Assembly: GCA_026392255.1 (NCBI GenBank)
Contig: JAPLCJ010000047.1
Span: 1-64,000 of the forward strand
Reading direction: 5' to 3'
Length of the DNA: 64,000 bases
Source of the DNA: Solirubrobacterales bacterium
Lineage (GTDB): Bacteria > Actinomycetota > Thermoleophilia > Solirubrobacterales > Solirubrobacteraceae
Under the pieces are notes generated by a model. That model was not told where the DNA came from. It saw only the letters and a list, made by a program, of their open reading frames with translations, and did not search any database. The stretch's first letter is position 1; each line of letters opens with the position of its first letter. The position numbers were made by a program, and so were the translations under genes. Below, piece after piece: positions 8,093-16,326 of this stretch.

Positions 8093-9348
8093 TAGGCACC
8101 AACCTCTGCCCGGATTGCTCCAGGGCCTTCGGCGGTCTTGCCTTCACCCTCGGCGGCTGCGCCGACGAGGATTGAGATCTTGCCCAAGTGCTTGTTGTCG
8201 CTGAGCAGCTGGTGTGCCTCGGCTACTTGATCGAATCCCATGGTCTTCCACAGTACAGGCCGGACCTTCGCACTCTCGATTAGCTCGTTGGCGCGAGTCG
8301 CCTCCCAAGCATTCGCGAAGTGCGAACCGATGATCTGCTTCTGGCGCATCCACAGGTACCGAACATCAAAGTCAAGGTTGTACCCGGATGTTGCACCGCA
8401 AATCACGACCTTGCCAAATGGCTTGACGCAGAGGACCGAAGTCGGGAACGTGGCCTGACCGACGTGCTCGAACACAACATCAGGCGGTCCGCCGAGGAGT
8501 TCCTCAACGCGCTGGCAGAAGCGCCTCGACTCCTTGAAGCGGGCCTTCTCCTCTTCTGGGGTCTCACCGCCCTTGCGCATCATCCCTGCGAACTCATTGC
8601 GGTCGATCCAACCGGTGGCACCGAGTGTCTCTAGCAAGGCGCCCTTGTCAGGGGATGAGACGACGCCAACCGAGTCGGCGCCGGCAGCAGCACAGAGTTG
8701 GGTTGCAAACACGCCTAATCCGCCGGCAGCACCCCAAATAAGAACCTTGTCGCCGGCCTGAATTTCAGCCTGGTCCATCAGCATCCGGTAGGCGGTGAAG
8801 TAGGTAAGGCCATATGAAGCGGCCTCTTCCCATGACAGCGCCTTCGGCTTTGGCAGGAGCTGCTGTGCCTGCACCTTGCAGAACTCAGCGAAGGAACCCC
8901 ATGTGGTCTCGTAGCCCCAGATCCTCTGGCTTGGAGCTGCGAGCGGGTCAAGTCCGTGGACCTCAGGGTCCTCGTAGGAGGCTTGGTTGCAATGGACAAC
9001 GACTTCGTCACCTGGCTTCCAGCGTGTGACGCCCTCGCCAACCTTCCAGACAATTCCGGAGGCGTCGGAGCCGCCGATGTGATGGCCGGTCTCAGGGTGA
9101 TCCCCGTAACGGAAGACCGAAATTGGCTCGCCTCTGGCAGCCCATACGTTGTTGAAGTTGACGCCGGCAGCCATCACCCGAACGATGACCTCAAACGCAC
9201 CCGGTTGTGGAACGTCTACTTCCTCAAGCCGGATTGCATCAATTGGCTCGCCAAACTTGCCATCGCGGACAACCCAAGCGGCCATCTTGTCGGGAAGTGT
9301 TCCGGGCTCAACTGTGAGGGACGAAAGGTTTGAGATGTCGATGCTCAT
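8092..9348 (-). CDS. ccr: Crotonyl-CoA carboxylase/reductase
   Basis: A 418-residue MDR-superfamily enzyme with Ccr features: GVNFNNVWAARGEP, GHHIGGSDASGIV, GYETTWGSFAEF, the NADPH site WGAAGGLGVFATQL, and GSHFANAWEA. In characterised Ccr enzymes an Asn, the Phe-Glu pair region and the His of GSHFAN-like segments hold CO2; the corresponding NN, YE and SH residues are present, so carboxylation rather than plain reduction is likely. It makes (2S)-ethylmalonyl-CoA, the substrate upstream of the MeaA-type mutase at 4569-6563. The 108-residue gene downstream is coupled to it. Confidence 0.93.
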   Translation of the reverse strand: MSIDISNLSSLTVEPGTLPDKMAAWVVRDGKFGEPIDAIRLEEVDVPQPGAFEVIVRVMAAGVNFNNVWAARGEPISVFRYGDHPETGHHIGGSDASGIVWKVGEGVTRWKPGDEVVVHCNQASYEDPEVHGLDPLAAPSQRIWGYETTWGSFAEFCKVQAQQLLPKPKALSWEEAASYGLTYFTAYRMLMDQAEIQAGDKVLIWGAAGGLGVFATQLCAAAGADSVGVVSSPDKGALLETLGATGWIDRNEFAGMMRKGGETPEEEKARFKESRRFCQRVEELLGGPPDVVFEHVGQATFPTSVLCVKPFGKVVICGATSGYNLDFDVRYLWMRQKQIIGSHFANAWEATRANELIESAKVRPVLWKTMGFDQVAEAHQLLSDNKHLGKISILVGAAAEGEGKTAEGPGAIRAEVGA

Positions 9349-9477
9349 CGGTAATCGGGCTCCACGCTTAGAGGGACGGTCTACGGCGCGGATGCTAGCG
9401 GGACAGCTTGCTGCTGTGTCGTCTCGCGCTGGAGGCTCGCGCAGGCGATGATGGTGCTAGCTTTCCGCCTGTCGTAA

Positions 9478-9495
9478 CGGCACCAGCTGGTGCCG
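9478..9495. promoter_or_regulatory. Perfect 18-bp palindrome, operator candidate
   Basis: CGGCACCAGCTGGTGCCG is a perfect inverted repeat in the 178-bp divergent region between ccr and the large secreted hydrolase. It ends 31 bp before the hydrolase ATG, close to the -35 position relative to an ATAACT segment at 9503-9508. It could bind a dimeric regulator acting on either gene. Confidence 0.45.
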
Positions 9496-9526
9496 CCGGC
9501 ACATAACTCTGGGGAGAGTGAGATAT

Positions 9527-12028
9527 ATGAGTCGCTTTGTGACCAAGTTCTGCGTAGCTGCGCTCGTTGCAGCCACGTCCATCGCCGTAGCCAGTTCGGC
9601 AGGCGCAACGGGCTCGCTCTCTGTGAGTGCTGTCTCCACATCTGCCAAAACTGTGATCTCGGCCAAGGCGCTGACTGTCAACGTGACAGTGCCAAGCGGG
9701 ACTGCACAGCTCACGGCAACGCTCTCCGACGGCTCGGTTGACCCAATACCCGCAACCACCGTTAAGTCAGTTACAGCCAGCGGCACCACGAAGCTCACGC
9801 TGACGGCGCTCGGTAAGACCCTCGCTGCTCAGTGCGCGACGATCCGGTATCACGTGGTTGCCACAGCTGGCTCAGCAACAGCATCCGCTGACGGATCTTT
9901 GACCAGGTCCAGCAAGTGCGTCAAGTACGTGGCAACGCCTAGCGTTGATGCAACAACTGCACCCCGCTGTGAGTTCATCGCAGACGCGGCCCAGCGTTGC
10001 ATGCTCCCTTACCCGAGTAACTGGTTCACACGCGAGGACCCCACCAGCGACACGGGCCTGAGAGTCAACATTGCACAGGCCTCGATGATCGCTAACCACG
10101 CCGGCGTTCACATCAACCCAGCAGAGTGGAATAAGGACAATGGCTTCAGCCCTGATCCAAAGATCATGGCCACGCTCCCCGGCCTGATCAAGGACACAGA
10201 CACAGCTGCGCAGATCCTCGCTGTTTCAACCAACACAGGTTGGCCGACTGTTGCCACTATCGGTAACTACAGCCTTGCCTCATCACCAGTTGTGCTGGTA
10301 GACAAAGCAACTGGCGCCCGTCAGTCTGTCTGGGCTGAACTCGATGCGACAGTTGGCAAGTCCGGGAAGCCAATCCTGATCCATCCAGCCAAGGCACTTA
10401 CGGAAGGACACACCTACGTGGTGGCACTGCGTGGCTTCAAGAACTCGTCGAACGTATTGGTTCCAGCCACCAAGGCGTTCGCGCTCTATAGAGACGCAAA
10501 GCTGACGGCCTCTCCAAGTGTCGAAAGCCGCCGTGCCGCTTTTGAAGATGACTTTGCTGCTCTTGCAAAGACTGGCGTCGGTAGGACAAGCCTCCAGCTC
10601 GCTTGGGAGTTCACGGTTGGCAGCACGCCCAACTTCACCCGCCGCATGCTCGGCATCCGCAACAATGCGTTTGCGCAGTTGGGTGATACCAACCTCGCCA
10701 ACCTGGTGCCAGAAGGTGTCTCGCCAACGTTCACGATCACCTCGGTCGAGAACTTCACCTCAAGTCAGAACTCAAAAACTGCCCGCAGGGTGGTGGGACG
10801 GATTACGACTCCGTGTTACCTGACGAGTGTGAACAGTGTTCCGTGTGCCCCAGGCAGCGTGTTCAACTACGCAGCTGGCGCCGGACCGGATGCTCTGCCA
10901 GTCCAGAACGGGACCTACTCATCTGAGTTCCGTTGTGAGATTCCGCGAGTCGCATTCAACGACACAACGGGGGCAGGTAATGCACTGCCACCTGTGGTCT
11001 ACGGACACGGCCTCCTCGGAGACAAGGGAGAGGTTGGCTCGAATGCTCAGGTTGACTTCGCGCAGGCTTACGGTTACGTCTACTGCGCGACTGATGAGAT
11101 CGGCTTTTCGGAGGACGACGTGCCAGTTGCTGAGTCAGCGCTTGCTGACCTGAGCAACTTCAACAAGATGGCCGACCGCACACAGCAGGGCATGCTCAAT
11201 GAGCTGTACCTCGGTCGTGCGCTGGTCTCAAGCTCAGGTTTGAGGACTAACGCGGCATTCCAAGGGTCCGATTCAGCCAGTGTCCTTGGTGGCAGCAGAC
11301 TGTTCTACGACGGCAACAGCCAGGGCGGAATCCTCGGTGGTTTGCTGACAGCGATCGCGCCGGACTTCGATCACGCCGTGCTCGGAGTTGCGGGTATGAC
11401 CTACTCGACGCTTCTAGATCGATCGGTTGACTTCTTGGGCTACCTCGGGTTGGCATACGCCCCGAGTTACCAGACGTCAATCGACAGGTCGGTTGGCCTC
11501 GCATTGATCCAGCAGCTTTGGGATCGCGCGGAGCCAGGTGGGTATGTCAATCACATGACAACCAATCCGCTTCCCAACACTCCAGCGCATCAGGTTCTGA
11601 TTCAGATTGGACTCGGTGACTTCCAAGTCTCAAACGTCACAGCTGATGCTGAGGCAAGGAGCATTGGGGCCAAGATTATGACCCCAATCACAGATACCGG
11701 TCGAGCAGGCACCGTCAACCCAGGTTGGGGTCTGAGCGCGATCAGCGCCTATCCGTTCAACGGGTCGGCACTCGTCTACTTCGACTCGGGCTCAGTTAGG
11801 TCCAACGGCTCAGGAGGATGGCTGGGCAACACCCCAACCATCTTTGCCAATAAGACTCCAATTGAGGCAGCTGGTTCCGTCGCCAATGACGGAGAGGATC
11901 CACACGAGCATCCACGTCGTTCTGCCACTGGCCGCTTAATGAAGTCCGGCTTCCTCAGAGTTGGCGGTGTCATTAACCAGACCTGCGGAATCAGGGCTTG
12001 TTACGCCAATGGCTGGGCAGGCAACTGA
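9527..12028 (+). CDS. Large secreted alpha/beta-hydrolase-like protein
   Basis: An 833-residue protein with a Sec signal peptide (cleavage near ASSAGA). A beta-rich Ser/Thr segment of about 120 residues follows, then a long catalytic part. GHGLLGDKGEV looks like an oxyanion region and FYDGNSQGGILGG contains a GNSQGG nucleophile elbow. A later Asp (IGLGDFQVSN) and His (GEDPHEHPR) could complete a triad. Several Cys pairs suggest disulfides. ATG at 9527 is preceded by GGGGAGAG at good spacing; an in-frame GTG at 9518 is less likely. Substrate unknown; an extracellular esterase or lipase-like role is inferred. Confidence 0.8.
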   Translation: MSRFVTKFCVAALVAATSIAVASSAGATGSLSVSAVSTSAKTVISAKALTVNVTVPSGTAQLTATLSDGSVDPIPATTVKSVTASGTTKLTLTALGKTLAAQCATIRYHVVATAGSATASADGSLTRSSKCVKYVATPSVDATTAPRCEFIADAAQRCMLPYPSNWFTREDPTSDTGLRVNIAQASMIANHAGVHINPAEWNKDNGFSPDPKIMATLPGLIKDTDTAAQILAVSTNTGWPTVATIGNYSLASSPVVLVDKATGARQSVWAELDATVGKSGKPILIHPAKALTEGHTYVVALRGFKNSSNVLVPATKAFALYRDAKLTASPSVESRRAAFEDDFAALAKTGVGRTSLQLAWEFTVGSTPNFTRRMLGIRNNAFAQLGDTNLANLVPEGVSPTFTITSVENFTSSQNSKTARRVVGRITTPCYLTSVNSVPCAPGSVFNYAAGAGPDALPVQNGTYSSEFRCEIPRVAFNDTTGAGNALPPVVYGHGLLGDKGEVGSNAQVDFAQAYGYVYCATDEIGFSEDDVPVAESALADLSNFNKMADRTQQGMLNELYLGRALVSSSGLRTNAAFQGSDSASVLGGSRLFYDGNSQGGILGGLLTAIAPDFDHAVLGVAGMTYSTLLDRSVDFLGYLGLAYAPSYQTSIDRSVGLALIQQLWDRAEPGGYVNHMTTNPLPNTPAHQVLIQIGLGDFQVSNVTADAEARSIGAKIMTPITDTGRAGTVNPGWGLSAISAYPFNGSALVYFDSGSVRSNGSGGWLGNTPTIFANKTPIEAAGSVANDGEDPHEHPRRSATGRLMKSGFLRVGGVINQTCGIRACYANGWAGN

Positions 12029-12075
12029 TCTAAGTAGGTAAGCGAGTCAGCCGACTCGCCAAGGAGATGCATTGG

Positions 12076-12103
12076 TCTACTGCTGCCTCAGGGCAGCAGT
12101 AGA
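12076..12103. terminator. Bidirectional hairpin terminator
   Basis: TCTACTGCTGCC and GGCAGCAGTAGA form a perfect 12-bp stem around a 4-base loop, between the convergent ends of the secreted hydrolase (12028) and a lipoprotein gene whose stop at 12088-12090 lies inside the hairpin. The tail is not strongly T-rich, so Rho independence is only likely. Confidence 0.6.
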
Positions 12104-12564
12104 TCGTTCTGGGCGCTTGCGCGTTCCGCTGTGACAGTGAGTTGCTCGGAAGCGAGTTTGTCTGCGAGGACCTCGCAGGTTCCCTCAGCCAGGGTCGCGG
12201 TGAGAGTCCCAGTGCCACCGACAAGAATTGGTCCGGCTACAGCCTCACTCGTTACGCAGCCAGGTAGACCGTCGCGGGAGCGGAGGCTGACCTTGCGGAC
12301 GACGAAGTTGCCGTGGTTAGTGATCTTGAGGGTGATGGGGCCGCCGCCGACTGATGCCGGAGAGATGCGAGCCGTCTTGCCATCAAGGAGTAGCGCAACG
12401 ATGTGCGTGATTGGGGGTCGAAAGCCTTGGTCGGTGTTGCGAGCATCGCCGCAGCCTGTGGTTGTGGCCGCCACAGCGCCGATGCAGGTCAGGGCGATTG
12501 CCCCGCTGCGTCCAACTGTTTTGATCTGACCGCGTCCTCTCACTGTGTGAGGAGAGTAGATCAA
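12088..12564 (-). CDS. Small predicted lipoprotein
   Basis: About 158 residues with an N-terminal signal and lipobox (ATTTGC, Cys near residue 38). The mature part is beta-rich (GGGPITLKITNHGNFVVRKV, then LVGGTGTLTATLAEGTCEVLA), resembling a compact cupredoxin- or Ig-like sandwich, but no copper-ligand set is obvious. The TTG start overlaps the stop of the YgfZ-like gene (TTGA). An in-frame GTG at 12541-12543 is an alternative start with a shorter n-region. Function unknown. Confidence 0.7.
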   Translation of the reverse strand: MIYSPHTVRGRGQIKTVGRSGAIALTCIGAVAATTTGCGDARNTDQGFRPPITHIVALLLDGKTARISPASVGGGPITLKITNHGNFVVRKVSLRSRDGLPGCVTSEAVAGPILVGGTGTLTATLAEGTCEVLADKLASEQLTVTAERASAQNDLLLP

Positions 12565-13589
12565 GCGGCCCCACTTGGCGAATCCAGCACGGGGAAGGGC
12601 AGCTCGATGACCTCTGCCTCGACACCGCCAGCGTCAAGAATTGTTCCCGGGGTTGCCTCCATCCGCACTAGGGCGAGAGCGGTGACAGCGTCGCCAATTG
12701 GGGCTGTGACTGAACCGACTCGACCAACGTCCTTGCCGGTGGTTGTGTTGAGGAGCGTGGTCCCGGTCTCGACTATGTCGTCGAGCAAGAGTCCCCGCAG
12801 GATTCTGTTGGGGCTCCCGCGGTAGTAGAGCCGGGCGACTGTCTCCTGCCCTACGTAACAGCCTTTGGTGAATGACACGAGCCGCCCGTTGAGGTCGGCT
12901 TCCTGTGGGATCACGCTGCTATCCAGGTCGACCCCGTAGAGCGGCAGTCCAGCTTGGATCCGAAGGTATTGGGCGGCAGCCTCGTCCCCTTCCGTTGCTC
13001 CAGCGGCCAAGAGAGCGGTCTTCACCCCGGCGGAGTTGGCGGTGGGGCAGAGGATGTCTACGCCTTCAGCCGTCAAAATCATTCGGACTCGACTCCCGCC
13101 GAGCATGGCGGCGCGGCTTTCATGCTCGCTGGTCAGGTCGCTGAGACCAGCTATGCGATCGGCCTTAGGGCCTACGAGCGAGAGCTGTGCGGTTTCAACG
13201 GTTGCCTTTTCCAGCTCGGCGGAGTGGCCCACTGCAGAGCGTCGGAGTGTGTCGAAGAGGTCTTGAAGACTGACCCGGTCGGTGTCAAGGTGGTAAGCCT
13301 CTTCGTCCGTACGGAGCACGCGCACTATTCCGAGAAGCTTGCCCTTGGGCGTCAGCAGACCAGCCTCGCAGCCCTTCCCAACTTCCAGTGATTCGATGTC
13401 ATTTGAGATCTGGCCGTGGAGCAGACTTGCAGCGTCAGCCCCCTTAAGGATCAGCCGGCCTCGGGAGGAACGGTCGAGAAGTCCGCACCCGTTTTCTAGG
13501 ACTGCGATCGCACCTGGCTCAGGCCGCCAAGCTGGCGTGGGCGGGTTACCCGCTGGTGGTGTTGATGCGCCTTCCATTCGGGCGAGCAT
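12561..13589 (-). CDS. YgfZ/GcvT-like folate-binding protein
   Basis: A protein of about 342 residues with the YgfZ signature KGCYVGQE and a GcvT-like aminomethyltransferase fold (LLHGQISNDIESL near the N-terminus, AGLPLYGVDL before the signature). Family members support Fe-S cluster enzyme maturation or repair in a tetrahydrofolate-dependent way. The ATG at 13587-13589 follows a GGGGGCAAGG stretch; ATG 13577 is an alternative. The open frame extends to 13946, but that part overlaps the divergent regulator and is rejected. Confidence 0.88.
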   Translation of the reverse strand: MLARMEGASTPPAGNPPTPAWRPEPGAIAVLENGCGLLDRSSRGRLILKGADAASLLHGQISNDIESLEVGKGCEAGLLTPKGKLLGIVRVLRTDEEAYHLDTDRVSLQDLFDTLRRSAVGHSAELEKATVETAQLSLVGPKADRIAGLSDLTSEHESRAAMLGGSRVRMILTAEGVDILCPTANSAGVKTALLAAGATEGDEAAAQYLRIQAGLPLYGVDLDSSVIPQEADLNGRLVSFTKGCYVGQETVARLYYRGSPNRILRGLLLDDIVETGTTLLNTTTGKDVGRVGSVTAPIGDAVTALALVRMEATPGTILDAGGVEAEVIELPFPVLDSPSGAA

Positions 13590-13634
13590 AGCCTTGCCCC
13601 CAAGTGAGGGTTTAGGTGTGCCATAATCTGAAGT

Positions 13635-14312
13635 ATGGTGAGCCTTGAGATCCAGAGGTCTAGAGCGGTAGAGGACTACGCGAAGGCGATCCACGACCTT
13701 CAAGGCGATGGGCTGGAGGAGGCCGTTGGCACGAACGCGCTTGCGGCACGGCTTGATGTAACTCCAGCGTCCGCCTCTGGGATGGTCAGGCGACTTGAGT
13801 CGCTCGGTGTTGTCGAGCACACGCCGTACCGCGGGGTCCGCCTTACCGCCGGGGGGGAGCGCATCGCCCTTTCCGTCATCCGCCGGCACCGCCTGCTGGA
13901 GACATTTCTGTCGTTGAGGCTTGGCATCCCGTGGGACAGAGTCCACGCCGAGGCTGAGGTTCTAGAACATGTTCTCTCCAGTGAGCTCGAGGCAGCGATT
14001 GCTTTGGACCTAGGCGACCCGGAGAGCGACCCCCATGGCGCTCCGATTCCACGCCCGGACGGAACACTGCCGGGCGGAGAGACCATCGCACTACTTGAGG
14101 CCAAGGAAGGGGAGCGAGTCAAGTTCATCCGTATCCCGGACGAGCGGCCAGACATGCTCCGATGGCTTGCTGAGAGAGCAATTGCGCCTGGGGTGATTTT
14201 GGAAGTACTTGGCAGCGAACCCTTCGGGGGAGCGATGCGCATCTCGGCAAATGCGGGAGAGCACTCGTTTGGATCAGAGCTAGCTGAGGCGATGAGAGTG
14301 GAGCGGGTTTGA
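13635..14312 (+). CDS. DtxR/MntR-family metal-dependent repressor
   Basis: A 225-residue protein. An N-terminal winged helix (ALAARLDVTPASASGMVRRL, then GVVEHTPYRGVRLTAGG) is followed by the metal-binding dimerisation domain (RRHRLLETFL, HAEAEVLEHVLSSELE), and a C-terminal SH3/FeoA-like domain from about residue 150. Its stop overlaps the start of an Nramp gene, so the pair is probably a manganese (less likely iron) homeostasis unit. TAATCT at 13624-13629 lies 8 bp before an in-frame GTG at 13638, so the true leaderless start may be that GTG, three bases downstream of the ATG given here. Confidence 0.9.
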   Translation: MVSLEIQRSRAVEDYAKAIHDLQGDGLEEAVGTNALAARLDVTPASASGMVRRLESLGVVEHTPYRGVRLTAGGERIALSVIRRHRLLETFLSLRLGIPWDRVHAEAEVLEHVLSSELEAAIALDLGDPESDPHGAPIPRPDGTLPGGETIALLEAKEGERVKFIRIPDERPDMLRWLAERAIAPGVILEVLGSEPFGGAMRISANAGEHSFGSELAEAMRVERV

Positions 14313-15535
14313 GCACGCTCGATGCGCCCCGGCGAGGCAGGAAGCTCCTTCCGCTCCTTGGGCCCGCCTTCGTCGCGTCGATCGCTTATGTGGATCCCGG
14401 CAACTTCGCTACAAACACGGCAGCTGGTGCCAAGTACGGCGACATGCTCCTATGGGTGGTTCTTGGCGCCAATCTGATGGCCATGCTCATCCAGTGGCTC
14501 GCTGCCAAGCTTGGGGTCGTAACCGGCAAGGGGTTAGCTGAGGTCTGTCGCGACCGGTATTCGAAGCGCGTAAGGCGCGGTCTCTGGGTGCAGGCTGAGG
14601 TTGTCGCGATGGCAACTGATCTGGCCGAAATTGTCGGGTCTGCAATCGCACTGGACATGCTGTTTGGCATTCCCGCTCTTCCAGCAGGCTTGATAGCGGC
14701 GCTCGTTGCCACAGCTCTGCTTGAACTGGAGCGAAGGGGGCACAGACGCTTTGAGATCGTGATTGTCGGGATGCTCAGCGTCATTCTCGCCGGATTCCTT
14801 TATTCAGCGTTCAGGGCCGGCGGTGACCTCGGTGCGGCGCTGGATGGATTTCAGCCACACCTCGACGGACCGGATTCGGTCTTGTTGGCAGTGGGCATCC
14901 TCGGCGCAACCGTCATGCCCCATGTGATCTACCTGCATTCGTCGCTGGCAGCTCGTCGCGCAGCCGGAGCCGACGACACCATCAGGGAACGGTTGCTGAA
15001 GGCGACAAGGACTGACGTCCTCATTGCTCTCGGCATTGCCGGCGTGGTCAACCTCGCGATGCTGTGGGTCGCCGCCACGCTGCTTCATCCGCTACCTCAG
15101 TCCACGGTAGACACGCTCCCTAAGGCTCACGACGCGTACGCCTCGGTAGCTGGTCAGGGAACGGCATTGGCATTCGCTCTCGCCCTTCTGGTTTCGGGAT
15201 TCGCATCGGCGAGCGTGGGGACGTTCTCGGGCCAGGTCGTCATGGCTGGCTTCACGGGACGGAAGATCCCCGTCCTTGTCCGTCGTTTTGTAACGCTTGC
15301 CCCAGCGTTGATCGTCTTAGCGATCGGTGTTGACCCAACCGCAGCTCTAGTACTGAGCCAGGTTGTCCTTAGCTTCGGGATCCCATTCGCGTTGATCCCA
15401 CTCGTCCGTTTCACCTCAGATCGGAGTCTGATGGGGACATTCACTGTCAGTCGCATCACGACAGCGTCTGCAGTGATGGTGGCCGCGGCGATCATTGGGC
15501 TGAACGCGTTTCTCCTATTGCGCATTTCTGGGTGA
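14309..15535 (+). CDS. mntH: Nramp-family divalent metal transporter
   Basis: A 408-residue membrane protein with the Nramp TM1 motif DPGN (residues 29-32) and the TM6 motif MPH in GATVMPHVIYLHSS; these supply the metal ligands. About eleven membrane segments are visible. The TTG start overlaps the stop of the MntR-like repressor (TTGA), so the transporter is translationally coupled to its likely regulator. Proton-coupled Mn(II) import is the expected role. Confidence 0.93.
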   Translation: MSTLDAPRRGRKLLPLLGPAFVASIAYVDPGNFATNTAAGAKYGDMLLWVVLGANLMAMLIQWLAAKLGVVTGKGLAEVCRDRYSKRVRRGLWVQAEVVAMATDLAEIVGSAIALDMLFGIPALPAGLIAALVATALLELERRGHRRFEIVIVGMLSVILAGFLYSAFRAGGDLGAALDGFQPHLDGPDSVLLAVGILGATVMPHVIYLHSSLAARRAAGADDTIRERLLKATRTDVLIALGIAGVVNLAMLWVAATLLHPLPQSTVDTLPKAHDAYASVAGQGTALAFALALLVSGFASASVGTFSGQVVMAGFTGRKIPVLVRRFVTLAPALIVLAIGVDPTAALVLSQVVLSFGIPFALIPLVRFTSDRSLMGTFTVSRITTASAVMVAAAIIGLNAFLLLRISG

Positions 15536-15576
15536 ATCTGATCTTCGGCTCCGCGGCTCGCTAGCCTTAGCCTTGT

Positions 15577-15939
15577 ATGAGTCTCCTGACCGAATTTGAC
15601 CGGATTACATCGGCACTGCCAGATGACTGGACCGACCTTGAGCTCGACCTCCGAATTCACGACGAGCCGCGTTACATCGAGGCGGCCACTCTCTTGGTGA
15701 CTTGTAACGCACAGCCGTACAGCCGACATGACTGGCACTGGCGCATTCCAGTGGCAAACAAGTTCGGCCACGCCGCAGCTGTCCCAGCTGTGCGCAGTGC
15801 CCTGCGGTTGCTCGACAACGTCGGGATCGAAGGCGAACTCGTGGAGCGCGGAGTTCGCGTTGGACGGGTTGAGGTCACGCACGACTGGGGTCGCCCCGAG
15901 TCGGTGACCAGCCGGATGCGCGACATCCGCGGCCAGTAG
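15577..15939 (+). CDS. Hypothetical protein, 120 residues
   Basis: A soluble acidic protein without signal peptide. It begins with a helical segment (LLTEFDRITSALPDDWTDL), then strands with HDWHWRIPVANKFGHAA and a C-terminal RVEVTHDWGRP. I do not recognise the family. TAGCCT at 15562-15567 lies 9 bp before the ATG, suggesting a leaderless transcript. It precedes the receiver-like gene by 15 bp and is probably co-transcribed with it. Confidence 0.75.
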   Translation: MSLLTEFDRITSALPDDWTDLELDLRIHDEPRYIEAATLLVTCNAQPYSRHDWHWRIPVANKFGHAAAVPAVRSALRLLDNVGIEGELVERGVRVGRVEVTHDWGRPESVTSRMRDIRGQ

Positions 15940-15954
15940 CTGGGAAGAGCCACC

Positions 15955-16326
15955 ATGGCCAAGGTTGTCGTCTTCACCCCTGATCTTCTGTTTGGCTCAA
16001 GCCTTGTTGGAGCCCTCGTCGCCACAGGCCACTCCGCCGCGATGTGCTCAGGCGTGGAGGCCCTGGAGGCCGAGGCTCCCGCTGCTGCCTGCGTGATAGT
16101 GGACCTCACCGACTCGGTTACCGAGCGGCTTGCAGAGCTCGCTCAGGTCAAGGAGTCAGGAGTTCTTGATGACATCGCGTTACTGGGGTACCACAGCCAT
16201 GTGGATCCCGATAGCCGTGACTTAGGGATCCAAGCTGGAATCACCAAGGTTGTCCCGCGGTCGCGTATGCACCGCGAGCCCGGCGCCTTGGTTGACGCTC
16301 TGCTCAGTTCATCTCCCGATAACTGA
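15955..16326 (+). CDS. Stand-alone receiver-like (CheY fold) protein, probably degenerate
   Basis: A 123-residue protein with a receiver-like alternation: VVVFTPDLLFGSSLVGALVA, then CVIVDLTD, ALLGYHSHVD, and a terminal KVVPRSRM. The expected acidic pair after strand 1 (DD/ED) is replaced by TPD, and the Asp of VIVDLTD could be the phosphorylation site. The Lys of strand 5 may be K in ITKVVPRS. There is no output domain. It has a GGAAGAG ribosome site and follows the 120-residue gene. Its stop abuts the stop of the convergent lipoprotein gene. Confidence 0.65.
   Translation: MAKVVVFTPDLLFGSSLVGALVATGHSAAMCSGVEALEAEAPAAACVIVDLTDSVTERLAELAQVKESGVLDDIALLGYHSHVDPDSRDLGIQAGITKVVPRSRMHREPGALVDALLSSSPDN

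Noticed and set aside
13608-13625. MntR/DtxR box in front of the repressor gene (TTTAGG-TGTG-CCATAA)
   Set aside because: Only about four of six arm positions are symmetric; too weak to list as a site, though it sits where such an operator would be expected.
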